A stretch of 12,262 nucleotides of DNA. Origin: Gammaproteobacteria bacterium. GTDB lineage: Bacteria > Pseudomonadota > Gammaproteobacteria > Xanthomonadales > Marinicellaceae. Under the pieces are notes generated by a model. The model ran no database searches. It saw only the letters and a program-made list of their open reading frames with translations, and was not told where the DNA came from. This document shows positions 6,159 through 12,262 of this stretch, one piece after another. The stretch spans positions 1-12,262 of the forward strand of contig JAUHZH010000021.1 of assembly GCA_030426065.1 (NCBI GenBank), read 5' to 3'. Position numbers and translations under genes: made by a program. Each line of letters begins with the position of its first letter. Within the stretch, counting starts at the first letter, position 1.

Positions 6159-6809
6159 TCATTCGTACTCGTCGTGTAAGCGCCACCATTGATAAGGCGC
6201 ATGTTGCGGCCACCCTTTGGGCGCGTCTTCCCAAAGTTCCTGTCGACCCAGCGGGGTCAGGTCCAACAACGACCAGACACTGCCCAACTGTTCAACGCCA
6301 CGGTGGGTGGTGAAGTAACTGTGATAAATGCCACGGTCATTCCGAACAAAGACATTCAGGCCAAATCCGCCCGTGACGCCGTAGTCGGCACTGAAGCTGT
6401 CGGTGCTGGTGTACCAAGGCCATGACCATCCCATGCGTTTTTTGAATGATTGAATTTCATCTTGAGGGGCCGAAGACACCAACGCCAGTGTCGTGTCTCG
6501 TGCATGCAAGTGAGCGGCATGGCCAAAACCATCCACACACATGCAGCAACCGGCACAGGGTTTGGGGTCATTGGGTTTGAGCATGTGGTGGTAGGTGATC
6601 AATTGCTTCCGACCCTCAAACAAATCGGCCAGGCTGCAGGGTCCTTGGGGTGAATCAAATTGATAAGGTTTGTCCACGGGAACCACGGGCAATCGCTTGC
6701 GAGCCGCAGCCAAGGCATCAAGTGCTTGGGTGGCTGCTTTTTCTCTTTCCAGTAGGGTTTCACGGGCGACTTGCCATTCGGCTTGGCTGCCGATTTTGAA
6801 TTCCGTCAT
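6159..6809 (-). CDS. DUF899 family protein (thioredoxin-like fold)
   Basis: A 216-residue protein starting at the ATG at 6809, preceded on the minus strand by GAGG with a 7-base gap. A TTG at 6845 would add 12 residues without a ribosome binding site. The N-terminal helix (WQVARETLLEREKA), the strand ITYHHML, a cysteine-rich motif followed by DGFGH and HARDTTLALVS, and the stretch MGWSWPWYTS in the middle are the pattern of DUF899 proteins, which are predicted to be thioredoxin-like. There are four cysteines in seven residues (C85, C88, C89, C91), plus C58. The biochemical role is unknown; a redox or metal-binding role is inference only. It follows adk on the same strand but is separated by the adk terminator and about 100 bases, so it is likely transcribed separately. 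Confidence 0.82.
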   Translation of the reverse strand: MTEFKIGSQAEWQVARETLLEREKAATQALDALAAARKRLPVVPVDKPYQFDSPQGPCSLADLFEGRKQLITYHHMLKPNDPKPCAGCCMCVDGFGHAAHLHARDTTLALVSSAPQDEIQSFKKRMGWSWPWYTSTDSFSADYGVTGGFGLNVFVRNDRGIYHSYFTTHRGVEQLGSVWSLLDLTPLGRQELWEDAPKGWPQHAPYQWWRLHDEYE

Positions 6810-6861
6810 GTGGCGACCTCTGATGTTTGCGTTTTTTTGAATCAAAGATTATATCACAGGC

Positions 6862-6887
6862 ACAAAAAAGGCCCGATGACGGGCCTT
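6862..6887 (-). terminator. Intrinsic terminator of adk
   Basis: Reading the minus strand, AAGGCCCG (6887-6880) pairs with CGGGCCTT (6875-6868) around a 4-base loop, followed by a run of six T. It begins 22 bases after the adk stop codon and separates adk from the DUF899 gene. Confidence 0.88.
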
Positions 6888-6909
6888 GGGGTGTTCATTG
6901 CAGCTGATG

Positions 6910-7473
6910 TCAGAAACGCAATGCGGCTTCGATGCGAGACTGAACCTCGTTGATGCTGCCCGTCCCGAGGATTTCGGTGACGATGTCTTGTTTCTTATAA
7001 AAGTCGGCAACAGGAGCGGTTTGCTCACGGTAAACATTCAAACGGTTGCGAACCACTTCTTCGGTGTCGTCGGTGCGACCTTCGATTTCAGCGCGTTTGG
7101 CGATGCGTGCCACCACTTCATCGGGGTCCACTTCAATCAACAAAGCATGGTCCAGTGACAGGTTCAATTCTGTGAACAATTCAGACAACATTTCGGCTTG
7201 TACCAAATTGCGTGGGAAACCGTCAAGGATGAAACCTTTCTGGGCATCATCTTGACCCAATCGCTCTTTCAACATGCCCAGAACGATGTCATCAGACACC
7301 AGATCACCACGGTCCATCACTTCTTTTGCAGCCAAGCCCAAAGCCGTTTTGGCGGCAATGGCGCCGCGCAACAAGTCGCCGGTGGAGATGTGTGGGATGC
7401 CATGCTTTTCTACCAAATGCTTGGCCTGTGTGCCTTTGCCACTGCCAGGCGCGCCCAATAATACAATTCTCAT
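6910..7473 (-). CDS. adk: Adenylate kinase, short-lid form
   Basis: Catalyses ATP + AMP = 2 ADP in the cytoplasm and keeps the adenylate pool balanced. The 187-residue protein starts at the ATG at 7473 with the classic MRIVLLGAPGSGKGT; the P-loop is residues 7-15 with Lys13. An upstream extension in frame (to 7614) shows no conservation and was discarded. AMP-site residues lie in STGDLLR (30-36) and FILDGFPRN (81-89). The lid is reduced to a short loop, RAEIEGRTDDT at 127-137, instead of the roughly 30-residue insert of the 214-residue E. coli enzyme; the same short form is known in xanthomonads. GAGAG precedes the start as a moderate ribosome binding site. The gene diverges from pfp across a 176-base gap. 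Confidence 0.96.
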   Translation of the reverse strand: MRIVLLGAPGSGKGTQAKHLVEKHGIPHISTGDLLRGAIAAKTALGLAAKEVMDRGDLVSDDIVLGMLKERLGQDDAQKGFILDGFPRNLVQAEMLSELFTELNLSLDHALLIEVDPDEVVARIAKRAEIEGRTDDTEEVVRNRLNVYREQTAPVADFYKKQDIVTEILGTGSINEVQSRIEAALRF

Positions 7474-7649
7474 GCGTTTGCTCTCTTTGTGAAAGGTCAA
7501 TGAACTGTCATGAAACAGTGCATCAAATAGAGTAAAATTCAGCCAGCAGCCGTGATGGGTCGCTGTGCCTTTAAAAAACGTGCTACAGTACACGACAGCC
7601 CACTGGGAAGTCAATACAAGAACATTAAATACAGAGCAGGAATCAACAA
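7474..7649. other. Divergent adk / pfp intergenic region
   Basis: This 176-base gap must hold promoters for both genes, but no strong sigma-70 site stands out. On the minus strand, TTGACT (7615-7610), an 18-base spacer and TACTGT (7591-7586) could serve adk. For pfp only weak -10-like boxes are seen. A perfect inverted repeat, ACTGT-N6-ACAGT (7504-7519), lies in the adk leader. AGGAA at 7638-7642 is the pfp ribosome binding site, 7 bases before its ATG. Confidence 0.4.
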
Positions 7650-8909
7650 ATGTCTAAGAAAAACGCCCTATACTGCCAGTCAGGAGGTGTTACAGCCGTC
7701 ATCAACGCCACCGCATGCGGCGTCATTGAGGCCGCCAGGAAAAGCGGTCAAATTGGAACGGTTTTTGGAGCCAAAAATGGCATCATCGGCGTCTTGAGAG
7801 AGGCCTTGGTCGACACCGCCCAACACAGTGATGAAGACATCGCGGCTTTGCGCCACACACCAGGAGGTGCTTTCGGTTCTTGCCGTTTCAAATTGAAGGA
7901 TTTGGAAAAGCAAAAAAGCGAATACGAGCGCTTGATTGAAGTGTTCAAAGCGCACAACATTGGTTATTTTCTTTACAACGGTGGCGGGGATTCGTCAGAC
8001 ACTGCATTCAAGGTGTCTAAAATGGCCAAAGAAAAAGGATTGGATGTGACTTGCATTGGCGTCCCGAAGACCATCGACAATGACTTGCCCATCACAGACA
8101 CTTGTCCAGGATTTGGAACCACTGCCAAATACATAGCCACTTCGATGGTGGAAGCCAGCCTGGACGTAGAATCGATGGCAGAAAGTTCGACCAAGGTGTT
8201 CATCATGGAAGTGATGGGTCGCCATGCTGGGTGGATCGCGGCAGCGGGTGGATTGGCCGGCAAAAACCCGAATGAGCCCCCTCAAATCATTTTGTTCCCT
8301 GAAATTCCCTTTGACCAACAAGCGTTCCTAGAGCGCGTCAAATGGTCTGTTGAGAACCACGGCTATTGTTCGATTGTTGTTTCTGAAGGCGTGCGCAATA
8401 AAGCCGGTGAATTTTTGGCTGATGCAGGCACCAAGGATGCTTTTGGCCATGCCCAGTTGGGTGGTGTGGCGCCAGTGATTGCACAAATGGTGCGCAATGA
8501 ACTGGGTTACAAGTACCACTATGCCATCAGTGATTACCTACAGCGATCGGCACGCCACTTGGCCTCTAAAACCGATTTGGAGCAAGCTTATGCGGTGGGT
8601 GTCAAAGCCATCGAGCTTGCCCTGGCTGGAAAAAATTCCACCATGCCCGTGATCAAGCGATTGAGCGACGCCCCATACCGGTGGGAAATCGCCACAGCTG
8701 AGTTGAAAGACATGGCCAATGTAGAAAAAATGTTGCCTCGTGATTACATCACAGAAGATGGTTTTGGAATCACGGAAGCATGTCGCCGGTATTTACAGCC
8801 CTTGATTGAAGGAGAAGCCTATCCTCCCTATGGTCCAGATGGATTGCCTAAGTACGTTCGACTGAGTCAGCACCTGGTGGACAAAAAACTACCGGTTTTT
8901 GATATCTGA
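7650..8909 (+). CDS. pfp: Pyrophosphate-dependent 6-phosphofructokinase
   Basis: Reversibly converts fructose 6-phosphate to fructose 1,6-bisphosphate, here most likely with pyrophosphate as donor. The 419-residue protein starts at an ATG with AGGAA seven bases upstream. The start CQSGGVTAVIN is the phosphate-binding glycine motif. Two residues decide the donor: the loop reads GGGD (111-114), with Asp where ATP enzymes have Gly, and VPKTIDND (138-145) carries Lys140 where ATP enzymes have Gly. Together these mark the PPi-dependent type. Asp143 is the catalytic base and MGRHAGW (189-195) binds the sugar phosphate. The length exceeds the roughly 320 residues of the bacterial ATP form. The stop codon overlaps the next start as TGATG, so the two genes are probably translationally coupled. 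Confidence 0.93.
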   Translation: MSKKNALYCQSGGVTAVINATACGVIEAARKSGQIGTVFGAKNGIIGVLREALVDTAQHSDEDIAALRHTPGGAFGSCRFKLKDLEKQKSEYERLIEVFKAHNIGYFLYNGGGDSSDTAFKVSKMAKEKGLDVTCIGVPKTIDNDLPITDTCPGFGTTAKYIATSMVEASLDVESMAESSTKVFIMEVMGRHAGWIAAAGGLAGKNPNEPPQIILFPEIPFDQQAFLERVKWSVENHGYCSIVVSEGVRNKAGEFLADAGTKDAFGHAQLGGVAPVIAQMVRNELGYKYHYAISDYLQRSARHLASKTDLEQAYAVGVKAIELALAGKNSTMPVIKRLSDAPYRWEIATAELKDMANVEKMLPRDYITEDGFGITEACRRYLQPLIEGEAYPPYGPDGLPKYVRLSQHLVDKKLPVFDI

Positions 8910-10180
8910 TGAATCTGAATACGCTGAACATTGCGGTCATTGGGCAAGGGTATGTGGGGTTGCCTTTGGCCGTGGCTTTTGCTGACCACTTTCCTACCCT
9001 GGGATTCGACATCAATGGTTCGCGGATTGCGCAATTGAAGCAAGGACAAGACAGCACATTGGAAGTGCCTTCAGCGCAGCTACAAAAGGCCATGAATCAA
9101 GGCCTCAGATTCTCACAAGATGAAGCTGACTTGGCCCAGGCGAACTGCTACATCGTCACTGTCCCCACACCTGTGGATGCCAACAACACGCCGGATTTAA
9201 AACCACTGAAAGCCGCCACAGAAACCTTGTGCAGTCATTTGAAAAAAGGCGATGTGGTGGTTTATGAATCGACGGTGTACCCAGGGGCAACAGAAAGCAT
9301 TTGTGGTGCCATGATCAGTCGTTTGACCGGCCTGAAACTGAATCAGGATTATTTTTTGGGGTATTCACCGGAACGCATCAATCCAGGAGATCAAGTCCAC
9401 ACTTTGACCAACATCATCAAAGTGGTGTCTGGCTCGGATGCTTCAACGGCAAAATTTTTGGGTCAAATGTATGGCCGCATCATTGAAGCTGGCTGTCATG
9501 TGGCACCCAGCATTCAAGTCGCCGAAGCGGCCAAAGCGATTGAAAACACCCAAAGGGATGTCAACATCGCTTTCATGAATGAATTGATGATGATGTTCCA
9601 CAAAATGAACATCGATGTGTTGGATGTGATCGAGGCGGCTTCCACGAAATGGAATTTCCTCAAGTTCACCCCTGGGTTGGTGGGTGGCCATTGCATCGGC
9701 ATTGATCCTTATTACCTGATTCATCAATCACAGCAAAGTGGTCATTTTCCTGCCTTGATTGCCACCGCCAGGCGCATCAATGAACAGGTGCCTGAATACG
9801 TCACCGCTCGTGTTTTGAAATTGATGGCGCTCAATAAAAAGCACATTGTTGATGCCAAGATTCTGATTTTGGGCCTGACTTTCAAGGAAAATTGCCCTGA
9901 CCTTCGCAACACCCGTGTGGCCGACATTTTTAAAGAGTTGACGGCCTTGCATGCCCAGGTTCATGTTCACGACCCTTGGGCTGATGCAGAAGAAGCGCAG
10001 AAAGAATTGAACATCCCTTTGCTTCAGGCTTTGCCTGCGGGGCATTACGATTTGGCCATTTTGGCTGTTTCACATCAGCAGTATTTGGACATGGATGTCA
10101 GGTCGCACCTTAAACATGATGGTTTGTTGATTGACCTCAAAGGCGCCTTACCCAAAGACACTGTTGATGAACGGCTCTGA
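8909..10180 (+). CDS. tviB: UDP-N-acetylhexosamine 6-dehydrogenase (TviB/WbpO type)
   Basis: Oxidises C6 of a UDP-N-acetylhexosamine (GlcNAc or GalNAc) in two NAD-dependent steps, giving the uronic acid used in O-antigen, capsule or Vi-like polymers. The 423-residue protein has an N-terminal Rossmann motif IGQGYVG (11-17), VPTPVDANNTPDL, the STVYPGATE loop, the central helix EAAKAIENTQRDVNIAFMNE, and the catalytic Cys262 in GLVGGHCIGIDPYYL. NCPDLRNTR and HDPWADAEE lie in the C-terminal domain. These closely match the TviB/WbpO branch rather than the UDP-glucose branch. The exact sugar (GlcNAc or GalNAc) cannot be read from the sequence. The start overlaps the pfp stop by one base. No glycosyltransferase or epimerase is adjacent, so this is an orphan in the window. 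Confidence 0.92.
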   Translation: MNLNTLNIAVIGQGYVGLPLAVAFADHFPTLGFDINGSRIAQLKQGQDSTLEVPSAQLQKAMNQGLRFSQDEADLAQANCYIVTVPTPVDANNTPDLKPLKAATETLCSHLKKGDVVVYESTVYPGATESICGAMISRLTGLKLNQDYFLGYSPERINPGDQVHTLTNIIKVVSGSDASTAKFLGQMYGRIIEAGCHVAPSIQVAEAAKAIENTQRDVNIAFMNELMMMFHKMNIDVLDVIEAASTKWNFLKFTPGLVGGHCIGIDPYYLIHQSQQSGHFPALIATARRINEQVPEYVTARVLKLMALNKKHIVDAKILILGLTFKENCPDLRNTRVADIFKELTALHAQVHVHDPWADAEEAQKELNIPLLQALPAGHYDLAILAVSHQQYLDMDVRSHLKHDGLLIDLKGALPKDTVDERL

Positions 10181-11243
10181 GGCAAAGACAAGAAAAATCA
10201 TACATGTGGACATGGACTGCTTTTATGCAGCCATTGAAGTCAGGGATTTTCCTGAATTGGCTGGGATGCCAGTGGCTGTTGGTGGTCAACCAAACAAAAG
10301 GGGGGTTGTGGCCACTTGCAATTATGAAGCACGAGCTCATGGTGTCCATTCGGCCATGCCCATGGGTCAAGCCATCAAAAAATGCCCTGATTTGGTGATA
10401 CAGCCCGTCAGAATGTCAGTCTATCAATCGGTGTCTAAGGGCATCAAGGCCATCTTCAAACGGTACACCGACACCATCCAACCATTGAGTTTAGACGAGG
10501 CATTCCTTGATGTCACTGACAGCCCCCATCAGCGAGGCAGTGCGACATTGATCGCTCAAGCCATCAGAAAAGACATTTGGGATGAACATCAATTGACGGC
10601 ATCGGCGGGCATTGCACCAAACAAGTTTCTGGCCAAAATTGCCAGTGACTGGAATAAGCCCAATGGTCAGTTTGTGATCACTCCTGAGCAAGTTTCCGGA
10701 TTTATTGGTTCGGTGCCAGTTAAAAAAATCCATGGTGTAGGCCAGGTCACCGCCAAGAAGATGCATCGCTTGGGTCTGCATACCTGTGCAGACTTGCAAG
10801 CGTTGAACTCACAACAACTACAAACTCACTTTGGTAAGTTTGGCGGCCAACTGCATCATTTATGTCGAGGCATCGATGACCGGCCAGTGCGCACATCATC
10901 AATCAGAAAATCAGTCAGCGTTGAAGACACCTTCCTGCAAGATTTACAGGATTTGGCTGCATGTCAAAAAGCCTTGCCTCGGTTGTATGACATGTTGGTG
11001 GCCAGGCATTTGAAAAGCATGGAGACAAAGCGTCAGGACATCAAATCACTGTATGTCAAAGTCCGGTTCAACAATTTCAAAAGCACAACGGCACAACTCA
11101 GTCACAGGCCTTTGGCTCTGGAACACTACCGTGCATTGACTGAAAAAGCATGGAAAAGACAGCGGTTGCCAGTGCGTCTTTTGGGCTTGGGAATCCAATA
11201 CCATGAAAAAATTGACCATCAACAAAAGCTTTTCCTAATATAG
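10167..11243 (+). CDS. dinB: DNA polymerase IV (Y-family translesion polymerase)
   Basis: An error-prone polymerase that copies past damaged bases. The ATG at 10167 gives 358 residues (E. coli 351) and overlaps the upstream gene by 14 bases. It has no clear ribosome binding site, so translational coupling is likely. A TTG at 10131 would add 12 more residues. Catalytic acidic residues are Asp15 in HVDMDCFY and Asp110-Glu111 in LSLDEAFLDV. The steric-gate position, Phe13 in E. coli, is Tyr20 here, as in several other Y-family enzymes. SAGIAPNKFLAKIASDWNKP follows in the palm, and GVGQVTAKKM is a helix-hairpin-helix motif. The little-finger domain occupies the last third, and the extreme C-terminus (QQKLFLI) resembles a sliding-clamp binding motif. 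I see no LexA-type box in front of the gene. Confidence 0.95.
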   Translation: MNGSEAKTRKIIHVDMDCFYAAIEVRDFPELAGMPVAVGGQPNKRGVVATCNYEARAHGVHSAMPMGQAIKKCPDLVIQPVRMSVYQSVSKGIKAIFKRYTDTIQPLSLDEAFLDVTDSPHQRGSATLIAQAIRKDIWDEHQLTASAGIAPNKFLAKIASDWNKPNGQFVITPEQVSGFIGSVPVKKIHGVGQVTAKKMHRLGLHTCADLQALNSQQLQTHFGKFGGQLHHLCRGIDDRPVRTSSIRKSVSVEDTFLQDLQDLAACQKALPRLYDMLVARHLKSMETKRQDIKSLYVKVRFNNFKSTTAQLSHRPLALEHYRALTEKAWKRQRLPVRLLGLGIQYHEKIDHQQKLFLI

Positions 11244-11293
11244 CCTTGCATTTGAGGGCATCATCAGCTAAGGTCTTTCAATTTTTCGATGCC

Positions 11294-12034
11294 ATGCCCC
11301 GTTTGTTACCTCTGATCTTGATTTTGTTTTTTGTTGGTGATGTGGTTGCGTCACAACCTGCCGCCTTAGAAAGAATTCATTGGGAAAAACACATTTCCAA
11401 GCCCACCACCCTGATTTTCAAAAACCACCATGGTCACATCAGATTGAGGAGCTCAGCCGATGAAAAGCTGGTGTTTCATGCCGTGGCCCAGTCGTCTAAA
11501 CAACATGAAGTGCGCATTGATTTCAAAGAATCAGATGGACTGATTGAAGCAGAGGTATTGTTTAAAAACGCGGAAGATTTACCGGATGATCACCGAGTGG
11601 ATGCCGTGATTGTTGTTCCATCCGTGCTCAGTTTGGACCTTGACATAGCACGTGGTCAATTGACCAGCAAAGGGCTTAAAAGTGTGATCAAAGCCCGATC
11701 CATTGACAGTGACATTAAAATCAAAACCACAGAAGCCGTCGACTTGTTCAGCCAGAATGGAGACATCCATTTAACAGCCAAGAACAACCCGAACCCCACC
11801 CAACACCTGCTGAAATCACACAAAGGTGATGTCAATGTGTACGTTCACCAAGACAGTGAAAATACATTCAAAACCACATCCGGTACAGCCACCAGCAGCA
11901 ACGATGCGTCATTGATCGAAAGCATGAGAAAAGCGGGTCGATCCGTTTTCTTTGGTTCAGAAAAAGCCCATCGACAATTTGACATCCAAACAGACACCGG
12001 ATTCATCAGACTGATCAAACAAAAACACCAATAG
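11294..12034 (+). CDS. Exported DUF4097-like beta-repeat protein of unknown function
   Basis: I do not recognise a named gene. From the ATG at 11294 the product is 246 residues, starting with a signal peptide (MPRLLPLILILFFVGDVVAS). The frame is open back to a TTG at 11246, but that would bury the signal peptide behind 16 residues. The mature part shows short repeated strands ending in G/D-x-I/V patterns: HGHIRLRS, DSDIKIKT, NGDIHLTA, KGDVNVYV and TGFIRLIK. This resembles DUF4097 putative adhesin proteins, predicted to form a beta-solenoid. No catalytic motif is visible. No good ribosome binding site lies just before the ATG. The gene follows dinB by 50 bases and leads directly into another exported protein, suggesting a shared transcript and a periplasmic or surface location. 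Confidence 0.72.
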   Translation: MPRLLPLILILFFVGDVVASQPAALERIHWEKHISKPTTLIFKNHHGHIRLRSSADEKLVFHAVAQSSKQHEVRIDFKESDGLIEAEVLFKNAEDLPDDHRVDAVIVVPSVLSLDLDIARGQLTSKGLKSVIKARSIDSDIKIKTTEAVDLFSQNGDIHLTAKNNPNPTQHLLKSHKGDVNVYVHQDSENTFKTTSGTATSSNDASLIESMRKAGRSVFFGSEKAHRQFDIQTDTGFIRLIKQKHQ

Positions 12035-12046
12035 AGGAGAATGACA

Positions 12047-12262
12047 TTGAACGTAACTAAATCTTTGGCGGTTCTCGCCGCACTCAGTTTGAGTGCAGGC
12101 GCGATCGCTCAAACAACCCAACGCGGTGCCGAATTTGTTGGCGAAACGGTGTATCCAGCCACCGTCACCGTGAACTTAAAAAATGCCCCCAAACCCAACA
12201 ACTGGAAACCGGGTGATGCGGTCAAGGAAATCCCACTGCGGTTCCACAGACCCAAAGATTGG
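12047..12262 (+). CDS. Exported protein, start only (cut by window edge), probable TTG start
   Basis: Seventy-two codons are visible and the frame is open at the right edge. GAGGAG (12034-12039) is a strong ribosome binding site. It lies 7 bases before a TTG at 12047 but only 1 base before the in-frame ATG at 12041, so the TTG is the better start by spacing. Either start gives a signal peptide ending SLSAGAIAQ. The mature start contains RGAEFVGETVYPATVTVNL, followed by a Pro/Asn/Lys-rich stretch. I do not recognise the family from this fragment. It begins 12 bases after the upstream gene, and the ribosome binding site overlaps that stop codon, so coupling is likely. Confidence 0.75.
   Translation, partial: MNVTKSLAVLAALSLSAGAIAQTTQRGAEFVGETVYPATVTVNLKNAPKPNNWKPGDAVKEIPLRFHRPKDW

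Noticed and set aside
7474..7614. 47-codon N-terminal extension of adk
   Set aside because: The conserved family start MRIVLLGAPGSGKGT is at 7473; the extension occupies the promoter region and resembles no known Adk N-terminus.
10131..10166. TTG start for dinB adding 12 residues
   Set aside because: It lies deeper inside the upstream gene. The ATG at 10167 already places the catalytic HVDMD close to the N-terminus as usual.
1..12262. Mobile element, CRISPR array, prophage, toxin-antitoxin or defence genes
   Set aside because: No transposase or integrase motifs, regularly spaced repeats, tRNA attachment sites or defence-gene motifs were seen, and all long frames are accounted for by chromosomal genes.

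Overview
The window looks like chromosome of a gammaproteobacterium with medium GC (roughly half by eye). RpoH and protease IV closely resemble their E. coli counterparts in length and motifs. The 187-residue adenylate kinase with a short lid and the pyrophosphate-type phosphofructokinase recall the Xanthomonadales/Lysobacterales side of the class, possibly a Marinicella- or Wenzhouxiangella-like marine lineage. That placement is inference from remembered sequences, not a search result.

Layout. (1) 1-2649, minus strand: a large exported Asp-box (BNR/sortilin-like) beta-propeller protein, cut at its C-terminus by the window edge. (2) 2804-5663, plus strand: sppA (protease IV), then rpoH (heat-shock sigma-32). 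The gap between them carries a sigma-70-type promoter and a textbook sigma-E-type promoter, so envelope stress probably feeds the heat-shock regulon here. (3) 5664-5922: an intergenic region with the rpoH terminator, a perfect TGTGA-N6-TCACA CRP/Clp site, a -10 box placed for a class II CRP promoter, a hairpin with a pyrimidine-only loop, and a second intrinsic terminator. Together these look like an unannotated small RNA gene of about 85 nt, and I consider this the best candidate for something undescribed. (4) 5923-6150, plus: a small TusA-family protein whose promoter places the transcript start on the A of its ATG, so the mRNA may be leaderless. (5) 6159-7473, minus: a DUF899 protein, then adk with its own terminator. 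(6) 7650-12262, plus: a tight gene row of PPi-phosphofructokinase, TviB/WbpO-type UDP-HexNAc 6-dehydrogenase, DNA polymerase IV (dinB), an exported DUF4097-like protein, and the start of another exported protein cut by the edge. Junctions are -1, -14, +50 and +12 bases, which suggests one transcript.

The genes are mostly housekeeping: envelope quality control (sppA, rpoH), nucleotide balance and glycolysis (adk, pfp, divergent), surface sugar precursor supply (tviB-like) and translesion synthesis (dinB). I see no tRNA, rRNA, insertion sequence, CRISPR array, phage gene or toxin-antitoxin pair.
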